From an uncultured Erythrobacter sp. (GTDB taxonomy: Bacteria; Pseudomonadota; Alphaproteobacteria; Sphingomonadales; Sphingomonadaceae): a DNA stretch of 64,000 nt. Made by a program: the position numbers and the translations under genes. Numbering within the stretch: the stretch's first letter is position 1; each line of letters starts with the position of its first letter. The notes beneath the pieces are model-generated. The model ran no database searches. It was not told the DNA's origin and worked only from the letters and a program-made list of their open reading frames with translations. Location of the stretch: the NCBI GenBank assembly GCA_947493165.1, contig CANLPY010000001.1, forward strand, positions 1,588,501 through 1,652,500, given 5' to 3'. Of this stretch, positions 56,037-64,000 are shown piece after piece.

Positions 56037-56225
56037 AAGATGTGCCTCTCTCGAATCTGTTGTTCTGTTGCCAGCAAGGTGGACCCTTGAGGCACAAGTT
56101 TCAATTGAAGATTGGCTTAATGCGGGCCAAGAGCGCAACCAGTGCGTGAGCAGGCCCTTGCCCGTTCGCAGCAATCTGACTTAACGCGCGTGAGTAAGCA
56201 CGCATCGCATCAAAGGACGACAGGC

Positions 56226-57092
56226 ATGGCAAGCCCATGGACAATCGGCATTATCGGCGGCTCTGGGCTTTATGCCATTGCCGGATTGGAAGAGCAGCAG
56301 TGGATTTCCATCGAATCCCCGTGGGGTGAGCCATCAGACGCTGTTCTATGCGGGCGGATCGGTGATGTGCGGGTGCGTTTTCTGCCGCGCCATGGCCGCG
56401 GCCACCCGATTTCCCCAAGCGAGCTAAACTCGCGCGCCAACATTGATGCACTGAAACGTGCCGGCTGCACCGACATTCTGGCGATCTCAGCTGTCGGGTC
56501 TTTGCGAGAAGAGATTGCGCCGGGTCATTTCGCACTGGTCGATCAGTTCATTGACCGCACAATGGGGCGGCCATCCAGCTTTTATGGCTCAGGCTTTGTC
56601 ACCCACGTCTCTATGGCTGATCCCGTCTGCCCGCGCTTGTCGCAAATGGCAGCAGAGGCGCTTACCGCGGCGCAAGGCACGATTGCCACTGGCGCGACAT
56701 ATCTTGCGATGGAGGGACCGCAATTCTCCACCCGCGCTGAAAGCCGGATGTACCGCGAATGGGGCGCGGATGTGATCGGCATGACAGCTATGCCTGAGGC
56801 GAAGCTGGCCCGCGAAGCAGAGCTGCCTTATGCATTGGTCGGCATGGTCACAGATTATGATTGCTGGCGTGAAGGCGATGAGGTTGATGTGGCACAGGTG
56901 GTCGCACAAATGCAGGAAAACGGCGAGCTAGCGCGCGATATGGTGCTGCGTTTCATCAAGGCGTTGCCGGCGGAGCGCGAACCGTCTCCGATTGATTTTG
57001 CATTGGATGATGCCGTGATCACCGCGCCTGATGAACATGATGAGGAATTGATCGCAAAGCTGGATGCGGTTTCTGGGAGGCTTTTCGGTTAA
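56226..57092 (+). CDS. mtnP: S-methyl-5'-thioadenosine phosphorylase
   Basis: 'IGIIGGSGLYAI', 'FLPRHGRGHPISPSELNSRANIDALKRAG', 'YLAMEGPQFSTRAESRMYREWGADVIGMTAMPEAKLAREAEL'. Confidence 0.96.
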   Translation: MASPWTIGIIGGSGLYAIAGLEEQQWISIESPWGEPSDAVLCGRIGDVRVRFLPRHGRGHPISPSELNSRANIDALKRAGCTDILAISAVGSLREEIAPGHFALVDQFIDRTMGRPSSFYGSGFVTHVSMADPVCPRLSQMAAEALTAAQGTIATGATYLAMEGPQFSTRAESRMYREWGADVIGMTAMPEAKLAREAELPYALVGMVTDYDCWREGDEVDVAQVVAQMQENGELARDMVLRFIKALPAEREPSPIDFALDDAVITAPDEHDEELIAKLDAVSGRLFG

Positions 57093-57117
57093 TCGACTAC
57101 GCGCAGACAGGCGCCGC

Positions 57118-57414
57118 CTATTGAGACGGGGGAGCCCAATCACCAGCCAACGGTTCAAATTTACGCGCCCGGATCGATTGCCATACACCAGCAGCAAAAT
57201 ATGGGTCGGCTTCAAACTTTTCGCGGGCTGATCCTTCATCATCAGCTTTAATGACCAGCAGCGACCCCAGCGTTTCGTCGCCATCCTTCAATGGCCCCGC
57301 AAGGGCGAAGTCATCCCGGTGAGCTTCCAAATGCTCAAAATGCACCGCGCGAAATCGTTCACGCAATGCCGGGCCATTTTCGCCATCAAGGCAGTAAAAT
57401 GCATAAAACGGCAC
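57118..57414 (-). CDS. YciI family protein
   Basis: 'FYAFYCLDGENGPALRERFRAVHFEHLEAHRDDFALAGPLKDGD...GSLLVIKADDEGSAREKFEADPYFAAGVW'. Confidence 0.9.
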   Translation of the reverse strand: MPFYAFYCLDGENGPALRERFRAVHFEHLEAHRDDFALAGPLKDGDETLGSLLVIKADDEGSAREKFEADPYFAAGVWQSIRARKFEPLAGDWAPPSQ

Positions 57415-57417
57415 GTC

Positions 57418-58167
57418 TCAGAACTCCGGCTTGCGCTTTTCGACAAACGCCCGCGTGCCTTCATCAAAATCTGGCAGCGTAAAGGCGCGGGCGAACATGG
57501 CGGTGGTCTCGTCGTTCTCGGCGCTCTGCCCGTCGAGCGCAAGGCGGATCATGCGCTTATTCTGGCGGATGGAATGCGGGCTTGCCTCCAGCAGACTGGC
57601 GATCATAGCATCAGGCGTTTCCGTGATACCTTCGATTAGGCCTATGCGCAGCGCTTCATCGGCATCGCATAACTCGCCGGTGTAGAGTATTTTACGCGCC
57701 TGTCCCGGTCCAACCAAATCGACCAGCAGCTTCACATCGTGAAAGGGATAAACCAAGCCCAGCTTTGCCGGAGTAATGCCAAAGCGCGCTGCCTCAGTCG
57801 CAATCCGCATATCACACGCCAGCGTCAGGCCGCACCCGCCGCCGATGCAATCGCCCGTTATCCAAGCGAGCGTGGGCATATCAAGCCGTGCCAAGCGGTG
57901 CTGAACTGCGCCAATGGCCGCCTGATTTGCCTGATGCCAGGCAAGATCATCCTTATGCTCAAGCATTTCGCGAATATCAGCTCCGGCACAAAACGCGCCG
58001 CTTTGCGCTGATCGCAAGACCAGCACTTTGATCGCGGGATCGCTTTGCGCCTGATCCAGCAGCGCGGGCATTGCGCGCCACATTGCCGCCGAAAACGCAT
58101 TGCGCTTGTCCGCGCGGTCGATCAGCAGGTGGCCAACCGGGCCTTTGTGTTCGAGACGCAAAGTCAC
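57418..58167 (-). CDS. Enoyl-CoA hydratase/isomerase family protein
   Basis: 'GHLLIDRADKRNAFSAAMW', 'SGAFCAGADIREML', 'GDCIGGGCGLTLACDMRIATEAARFGITPAKLGLVYP'; GTG start at 58167 overlaps the upstream stop by 4 bp. Confidence 0.93.
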   Translation of the reverse strand: MTLRLEHKGPVGHLLIDRADKRNAFSAAMWRAMPALLDQAQSDPAIKVLVLRSAQSGAFCAGADIREMLEHKDDLAWHQANQAAIGAVQHRLARLDMPTLAWITGDCIGGGCGLTLACDMRIATEAARFGITPAKLGLVYPFHDVKLLVDLVGPGQARKILYTGELCDADEALRIGLIEGITETPDAMIASLLEASPHSIRQNKRMIRLALDGQSAENDETTAMFARAFTLPDFDEGTRAFVEKRKPEF

Positions 58168-59261
58168 TGCGTTTCTCCCAGTTGCGGGGCCGGGCGCGGC
58201 GACCAGTTTTCCCCAGCGAACCGTATGGGCGAGGCAATGTGATGGCCCCCGCCATCCGTTTCTACCCACAGTCCGCGTTCGGCAATATGCGGTTCATCCA
58301 GCGCTTCACGAAAATTCAGCACAGGCGCGAACGCCACATCCTTATCCGCGAACCAATCCGTCCATTCATCGCGCGTTTTGCTGGCAAATGTCTGACGCAG
58401 GAAGGCAATGAGTTCGCCCTGCTCGCCAGCCGGAGCCTGCGCAATGGGCAATAAATCTTCGCGGCCCAGCGCGTTCAGTAGGTTGCGAGCAAACTTCACC
58501 TCGCGTCCGCCTAGCGCGATGTATTTTTGATCACGCGTTTCATAGACTTGGTAAAACGCCGCCCCGCCTAGCGATCTTTGCGCGGATGACCGAGGGCTAT
58601 CACCGTCTGCAATCGCCGCGCTGGCGGTATGCGCGCACCACGGCAGCAGGCTGTCAAACATCGCACAATCGATATACGCGCCCTCACCGCTGCGTTCACG
58701 CCCGAGCAAAGCCATCAGCACCGCACTCAGTCCGGTGAGACCAGCGGCCATATCGCTGCTGGCGACACCGGGGACGACAGGTGCGCCATCTGGCCCATCA
58801 TTGACAGAAAGAAACCCGCTCATCGCCTGCACCGCCATATCGTGTGCGGGATGGTGAGCGAGCGCGCCGTCCTGACCGAATGCTGTCAGCGAGCAATAGA
58901 TGATGTCCGGTTTAATCGATTTGACCGCGCTATAATCAAACCCCAACCGCGCCATTACGCCGGGCCGAAACCCTTCGACCAGCACATCGGCGCTTCCAAT
59001 CAGCTGCCGCAAGCGCGCCTTGCCGCTCTCACTTTTTAGATTAAGCGTTTCGCTGTGTTTGCCGCGATTGCAATTGGCGAACCACACTGATTGCGGGCCT
59101 TGTGCAGTGTCTTCAAACGGCTCTTGCTCGCGCGCTGGATCGCCTGCAGGCGGCTCAACCTTGATAACCTGCGCGCCTTGCTCCGCCATCATCATGGTCA
59201 TGATTGGACCCGGCAGAAACTGCGTCAGATCCAAAACGGTAATGCCTGTGAGTTTGCCCAT
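58164..59261 (-). CDS. CaiB/BaiF family CoA-transferase
   Basis: 'GITVLDLTQFLPGPIMTMMMAEQGAQVIKVEPPAGDPAR', 'LVEGFRPGVMARLGFDYSAVKSIKPDIIYCSLTAFGQDG'. Confidence 0.95.
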   Translation of the reverse strand: MGKLTGITVLDLTQFLPGPIMTMMMAEQGAQVIKVEPPAGDPAREQEPFEDTAQGPQSVWFANCNRGKHSETLNLKSESGKARLRQLIGSADVLVEGFRPGVMARLGFDYSAVKSIKPDIIYCSLTAFGQDGALAHHPAHDMAVQAMSGFLSVNDGPDGAPVVPGVASSDMAAGLTGLSAVLMALLGRERSGEGAYIDCAMFDSLLPWCAHTASAAIADGDSPRSSAQRSLGGAAFYQVYETRDQKYIALGGREVKFARNLLNALGREDLLPIAQAPAGEQGELIAFLRQTFASKTRDEWTDWFADKDVAFAPVLNFREALDEPHIAERGLWVETDGGGHHIASPIRFAGENWSPRPAPQLGETQ

Positions 59262-59384
59262 GCCGCGCGGCCTAGCCCGCCAAGCCTTGTGACTACAACA
59301 ACTATTGCGTGCGCTCTTGATTGCAATTGAAACCGGGTTCAGATCACGAGGAGACCTCCAACAACGAAGTGCGACTCACCTGCT

Positions 59385-62300
59385 TTGACAAACATCCAAC
59401 CGCTTGACCGATCCGAACTGCGCCGCGCCTATCGCATGGAAGAAAACGCCTGCGTTGCAGAACGGCTTGAGCAAGCTGCCCCCGCTGCGCGCGTGCATGT
59501 CGAAGCGGCCGGACTTGCAACCCAATTGATTGAGGGTGCGCGCAAGAAAAAGGCGAGTGGGATCGACGCTTTCTTGCAGCAATATGGCCTTGATACCGAC
59601 GAAGGCATTGCCCTGATGTGCATGGCAGAGGCGCTGCTGCGTGTGCCTGATGCCGATACCGCCGATGCCCTGATCAAGGATAAAATTGCGGCGGTGGATT
59701 GGTCAGAGCATTTGGGCGAAAGCTCCTCCACCTTCGTCAATGCAGCCACATTTTCTTTGATGCTGACAGGCGAAGTGATCGACCCGCCAGACCAGCATCA
59801 GCGCGGCATGGGATCGACTCTGCGCCGCACCGTGAACCGTTTGGGCGAACCGGTGGTGCGCAAGGCCACGCTTCAAGCGATGCGCATTCTGGGCGGACAG
59901 TTCGTCTTCGGCCGCACCATCGACGAGGCGCTGAACCGCGCGAAGCCGGAACGCGCCAAAGGCCTGACCCACAGTTTCGATATGCTGGGTGAAGCAGCAA
60001 TGACCTTTGCTGATGCCTCGAAATACCGCGAGGCGTATGAAGGGGCGATGGATCGTCTCGCGAAAGAAGCCAAAGGCGGGATCGGACCATCGCCCGGCAT
60101 TTCGGTGAAGCTATCAGCGCTGCACCCCAAATATGATTTCTTCCATGCGCGCCAAGCACGCGAAGACATTGTGCCGATTGTCCGGGCGCTTGCGGAGAAG
60201 GCTCGGGATGCAGACATTCACTTCACCATTGATGCCGAAGAGGCTGAGCGGCTCGAACTGTCGATGGACATTATCGAAGCGCTGGTCAGCGATGACAGCC
60301 TGTTTTTGCGCGATGATGGCACACGCTGGGAAGGGTTTGGCCTGGCGCTGCAAGCCTATCAGAAACGCGGGCTGACCTTGTGCGATTGGGCCGCGAAACT
60401 TGCGCGGCGGCACGGGCGTAAATTGTTCGTGCGGCTGGTGAAAGGCGCCTATTGGGACAGCGAGATCAAGCTATCTCAAGTGGGCGGTTACACCGATTAC
60501 CCCGTATTCACTCGCAAGCTTGCGACCGATGTCAGCTATCTCGCCTGCGCCGCGCGATTGTTTGAGCACGCCGATGTGATCCGCCCGGCCTTCGCGACCC
60601 ACAATGCCTATACCATCGCAGCGGTAAAAGCGCTTGGCCAAGACCGGTCCTTCGAATTTCAGCGTCTGCACGGCATGGGCGAAGAGGTTTACGACGCGCT
60701 GGGCGCGATAGAAGGCAACAATCGCACCCCGGTGCGCATTTATGCGCCTGTTGGCGGGCATAAGGAATTGCTCGCCTATCTGGTGCGCCGCTTGCTGGAA
60801 AACGGGGCGAACACCAGCTTCGTCAACCGCATGGGCGATGCCGATGTACCGGCCTCAGATCTGGTAACAGACCCGGTTGCGGACCTCGCCGCGCTTTCGC
60901 CTTATCGCAATCCGGCGATTCCGCTGCCTGCGGATATATTCGGATATCGCCAGAACAGCGCAGGGACCGACCTGTCTGATCCGCTGGTCCTCAACCCCTT
61001 GCAAAAACAGCTGGATCAACTGGCCGATCGCCAATGGCATGCAGAGCCGACTTTCCCGGCTGGGGAAGCTGGCGAGATCGCGCCGATCACCATGCCGCAT
61101 GACTTGACCAGCCAAGTCGGCACACGCCGCGATTCCACGGCTGAAGAGGTCGATCACGCGATCACTAAAGCCATCGCCATCCAGCCGGGCTGGGACGGGC
61201 TGGGCGGAGAGAAACGCGCGCTGCTGCTAGAAGAAACCGCCAATTTGTTTGAAGAGCATTCGGCAGAGTTCTTGTCGCTTTGCCAGCGCGAAGCGGGCAA
61301 AACGCTGCTCGATGGTGTGCTGGAGCTGCGCGAAGCGGTCGATTTTCTGCGCTTCTACGCCGCCGAAGCGCGGCGGCAGTTCAGTGAGCCGATTACTCTG
61401 CCCGGTCCCACGGGTGAGGAGAACCTGCTGCGGATGCATGGGCGCGGCGTTTTTGCGACAATTGCGCCGTGGAATTTCCCGCTGGCAATCTTCATCGGCA
61501 TGGCTTCTGCCGCGCTGGCCGCAGGCAATTCAGTGATCGCCAAACCGGCTGAACAAACCCCGCTGATCGCCGCTCTGGCGGTGAAGCTGTGCCATCAGGC
61601 CGGCATCCCGCAAGAGGCACTGCAATTGCTGCCCGGCGCGGGCGATGTCGGCCAGATGATCACGTCCGATCCGCGCCTTGCCGGGGTCGCCTTTACCGGC
61701 TCGACAGAGACAGCGCGCGCCATCAACCAAACGCTCGCCGCGCGCGAAGGGCCGATTGCAACTCTGATCGCGGAAACCGGCGGGCAAAACGCCATGATCG
61801 TCGATTCCAGCGCTTTGCCAGAACAAGTCGTGCGCGACGTTATCGCCAGCGCGTTTCAAAGCGCCGGACAGCGCTGTTCAGCCCTGCGTGTCCTCTATCT
61901 GCAAGAAGACGTGGCTGGCACCATGCTGGAGATGATTGAGGGCGCGTTTGATGCGCTGTCAATCGGCGATCCGGCTGATCTCGCCACCGATGTTGGCCCC
62001 GTCATTGATCCCGATGCGCAGGCCGCGCTGGAACGTCACGTCGCGCGGCGTGAACAGAACGGACAGGCCGTGCGCCGCAGCCCCCTGCCAGAGACGACAG
62101 CAGACGGATGCTTTGTCGCACCGACGATTATTGAGGTGGATTCGATCCTAGATCTGAAGCGTGAGAATTTCGGCCCCGTGCTGCATGTCGCGCGGTTCGC
62201 CGCCAGCGATCTCACCCAAGTGATCGGCGATATCAATGCGACTGGATACGGCCTGACGCTGGGCCTGCACAGCCGCATCGCAGCCACGCGCCATTTGGTG

Positions 62301-62519
62301 GAAGCGCGCGCGACGGTCGGCAATTTCTACGTCAATCGCAACCAGATCGGCGCAGTGGTGGAAAGCCAACCCTTTGGCGGCGAAGGCCTGTCAGGAACCG
62401 GGCCCAAAGCAGGCGGCCCGCACTATGTCGCGCGCTTCGCCACAGAGCGCGTTACGTGCGTCGATACAACAGCGGCAGGCGGTAATGCGAGCCTGCTGGG
62501 ACAAGAGCTTGCGCCTTAG
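59385..62519 (+). CDS. putA: Bifunctional proline dehydrogenase / L-glutamate gamma-semialdehyde dehydrogenase PutA
   Basis: PRODH 'RLVKGAYWDSEIKLSQ', 'FATHNAYTIAAV'; ALDH 'TIAPWNFPLAIFIGMASAALAAGNSVIAKPAEQTP', 'AFTGSTETARAINQ', 'FQSAGQRCSALRVLYLQ'. Start uncertain (TTG 59385 or ATG 59436). Confidence 0.97.
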   Translation: MTNIQPLDRSELRRAYRMEENACVAERLEQAAPAARVHVEAAGLATQLIEGARKKKASGIDAFLQQYGLDTDEGIALMCMAEALLRVPDADTADALIKDKIAAVDWSEHLGESSSTFVNAATFSLMLTGEVIDPPDQHQRGMGSTLRRTVNRLGEPVVRKATLQAMRILGGQFVFGRTIDEALNRAKPERAKGLTHSFDMLGEAAMTFADASKYREAYEGAMDRLAKEAKGGIGPSPGISVKLSALHPKYDFFHARQAREDIVPIVRALAEKARDADIHFTIDAEEAERLELSMDIIEALVSDDSLFLRDDGTRWEGFGLALQAYQKRGLTLCDWAAKLARRHGRKLFVRLVKGAYWDSEIKLSQVGGYTDYPVFTRKLATDVSYLACAARLFEHADVIRPAFATHNAYTIAAVKALGQDRSFEFQRLHGMGEEVYDALGAIEGNNRTPVRIYAPVGGHKELLAYLVRRLLENGANTSFVNRMGDADVPASDLVTDPVADLAALSPYRNPAIPLPADIFGYRQNSAGTDLSDPLVLNPLQKQLDQLADRQWHAEPTFPAGEAGEIAPITMPHDLTSQVGTRRDSTAEEVDHAITKAIAIQPGWDGLGGEKRALLLEETANLFEEHSAEFLSLCQREAGKTLLDGVLELREAVDFLRFYAAEARRQFSEPITLPGPTGEENLLRMHGRGVFATIAPWNFPLAIFIGMASAALAAGNSVIAKPAEQTPLIAALAVKLCHQAGIPQEALQLLPGAGDVGQMITSDPRLAGVAFTGSTETARAINQTLAAREGPIATLIAETGGQNAMIVDSSALPEQVVRDVIASAFQSAGQRCSALRVLYLQEDVAGTMLEMIEGAFDALSIGDPADLATDVGPVIDPDAQAALERHVARREQNGQAVRRSPLPETTADGCFVAPTIIEVDSILDLKRENFGPVLHVARFAASDLTQVIGDINATGYGLTLGLHSRIAATRHLVEARATVGNFYVNRNQIGAVVESQPFGGEGLSGTGPKAGGPHYVARFATERVTCVDTTAAGGNASLLGQELAP

Positions 62520-62545
62520 CGTGATTTCGCATTAAGCCTGCTGCC

Positions 62546-63070
62546 ATGGCACGTCTTTTCACGCTTGTTTTCGCAGTCTTAGCGCTCGTGTGGAGCGGCC
62601 CGGCGTTCGCTGCTGTGACAGTGCATTTTCATAGCTTTAACGGATCGGTCTTGTTCGGACGCTACCCGCACACCTTCATTGTTTTGGAAGGCAAGCTGTC
62701 CAATGGCACGCAGGTGAATGAGAATTACGGGTTTACCGCGAAAAAGGTCTCACCAGCGATTTTGAGCGGGCCGGTCTATCACGATATCAGCGTGGAAAAG
62801 CCGAAGTATATCAAGAAAACGAACCGGCATTTTTCGGTCGTAATCAGCGATGCGCAATACGCCCGCATCAAACGCGAAGTCGCCGCTTGGCGCGATGCGC
62901 CGGGTAAATATTACAATCTCGACACACGAAACTGCATCCACTTTGTCGGCGCGATAGCAAAGATCGCCGGGATCAAAGTTGAGTACCCTCAAAAGATGCT
63001 GCGCCGCCCGAAGAAATGGCTCAACCATGTGACGGGGCTTAACCCTGGATTGGGCGCGAAGAAGATTTAG
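62546..63070 (+). CDS. Hypothetical exported protein, possibly a permuted NlpC/P60-like fold
   Basis: Signal peptide 'VFAVLALVWSGPAFA'; 'YPHTFIVLEG' (His) upstream of 'NLDTRNCIHFVGAIAKIAGI' (Cys). Confidence 0.55.
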   Translation: MARLFTLVFAVLALVWSGPAFAAVTVHFHSFNGSVLFGRYPHTFIVLEGKLSNGTQVNENYGFTAKKVSPAILSGPVYHDISVEKPKYIKKTNRHFSVVISDAQYARIKREVAAWRDAPGKYYNLDTRNCIHFVGAIAKIAGIKVEYPQKMLRRPKKWLNHVTGLNPGLGAKKI

Positions 63071-63277
63071 ACGAGATTGTTTGGTGGCGCCGTCAAACGC
63101 CGGGCGCTGCGCATCCGCGTTGCTTGGCTTTCGGGTCATTAAGCGCGGCGTTCGTGTCCTATGAGCGAGGAAATCGCGCGCCAGATGGCATATGGAAAAC
63201 AAAAAACACAAACTCTCCCCACACCTAAAACCCTGACGGCGCTTGCCCCAGCGCGCTCGTTCGGGAATCAATCATGA

Positions 63278-63832
63278 ATGGCTATTCTTTCAGACAAATG
63301 GATTCGCGAGCAGGCTCTCAACAACGGTATGATAGAGCCGTTTGTTGAAGCTCAGCGGCGCGAAGGCGTGATTTCCTACGGTGTATCATCGTTCGGTTAT
63401 GACGCGCGGGTCGCGCCGGAATTCAAGATTTTCACCAACGTGAACTCCGCAACGGTCGATCCGAAGAACTTTGACGCGGAAAGCCTCGTCGACCGCGAAA
63501 CCGATGTCTGCATCATTCCGCCCAATTCCTTTGCCCTTGCGCGCACGGTCGAATATTTCCGCATCCCCGACGATGTGCTGGTCATCTGCCTTGGCAAAAG
63601 CACCTATGCCAGGTGCGGGATCATCGTGAATGTCACCCCGCTTGAGCCGGGTTGGGAAGGCCATGTAACGCTGGAATTTTCCAACACCACGCCGCTGCCT
63701 GCAAAAATCTATGCCAATGAAGGCGCATGCCAGTTTTTGTTCCTGCAGGGGAACGAACGCCCCGAAGTTACCTATGCCGATCGTGCGGGCAAATATATGG
63801 GCCAGCGCGGGGTTACGCTTCCCCGGCTTTGA
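63278..63832 (+). CDS. dcd: dCTP deaminase
   Basis: '[20 protein letters not shown]', '[20 protein letters not shown]', '[56 protein letters not shown]'. Confidence 0.98.
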   Translation: MAILSDKWIREQALNNGMIEPFVEAQRREGVISYGVSSFGYDARVAPEFKIFTNVNSATVDPKNFDAESLVDRETDVCIIPPNSFALARTVEYFRIPDDVLVICLGKSTYARCGIIVNVTPLEPGWEGHVTLEFSNTTPLPAKIYANEGACQFLFLQGNERPEVTYADRAGKYMGQRGVTLPRL

Positions 63833-63935
63833 GGGACTGCAGCTTTAATCGGCTGCCGGCGGAACTTACGCTGCCGTAGCGGCTTTGACTCTCTGACTGC
63901 GCGCGCGCATCAAGCGCGCCAAAGGAGAGCAATTC

Positions 63936-64000
63936 ATGGCCGATACTGAATTTGACGTAATCATCTATGGCGCGACCGGGTTCACCGGGCGGCTTGTGGC
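63936..64000 (+). CDS. Saccharopine dehydrogenase-like NAD(P)-binding protein (5' fragment, runs off the window)
   Basis: ATG with GGAGAG RBS; 'MADTEFDVIIYGATGFTGRLV' Rossmann start. Confidence 0.6.
   Translation, partial: MADTEFDVIIYGATGFTGRLV

Noticed and set aside
1-64000. Mobile elements, prophage, tRNA or rRNA genes
   Set aside because: No transposase, integrase, terminal repeats or recognisable RNA genes were seen; a tRNAscan/Infernal run would be needed for a firm negative.

Overview
The window is a high-GC alphaproteobacterial chromosome segment; the gene content suggests Sphingomonadales/Erythrobacteraceae, which is an inference. It is dominated by a large flagellar locus (about 8.1-45.4 kb). 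On the minus strand there is one long run of overlapping genes, flbD-like activator-fliE-F-G-H-I-J-K-L-M-N-O-P-Q-R-flhB-fliD-fliS, and another run flgB-C-D-E-F-G-H-I-J-K-L-motA-motB. On the plus strand are fliC, a MotA/ExbB + MotB/ExbD-like pair, and flgA-flgM-flgN-SLT-flhA-fliA. The left edge holds the end of a translationally coupled operon containing a PgsB/CapB-type Mur-ligase-family protein and a HEAT-repeat-like protein. After it come cytochrome c', cytochrome b561, nhaA and a hydrolase. The right third is mostly metabolic: PD40-amidohydrolase, acyl-CoA dehydrogenase, APH-like protein, M48 protease, aldehyde dehydrogenase, MTAP, CoA-transferase, enoyl-CoA hydratase, putA and dcd. The strongest items for follow-up are: (1) a second stator-like pair between flgB and flgA whose B subunit has no OmpA-like domain; (2) a shared GCCCTTAAAC-N13-GCCGYYCTTAGG motif upstream of fliC and flgM, a candidate lineage-specific FliA promoter; (3) near-consensus sigma-54 promoters before flgB, flgA and the SLT gene; (4) a FliM without the canonical N-terminal CheY-binding peptide; and (5) the PgsB-like/HEAT operon. 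No tRNA, rRNA, CRISPR array or transposon was recognised. All calls come from reading the sequence and translations by eye; no searches were run.
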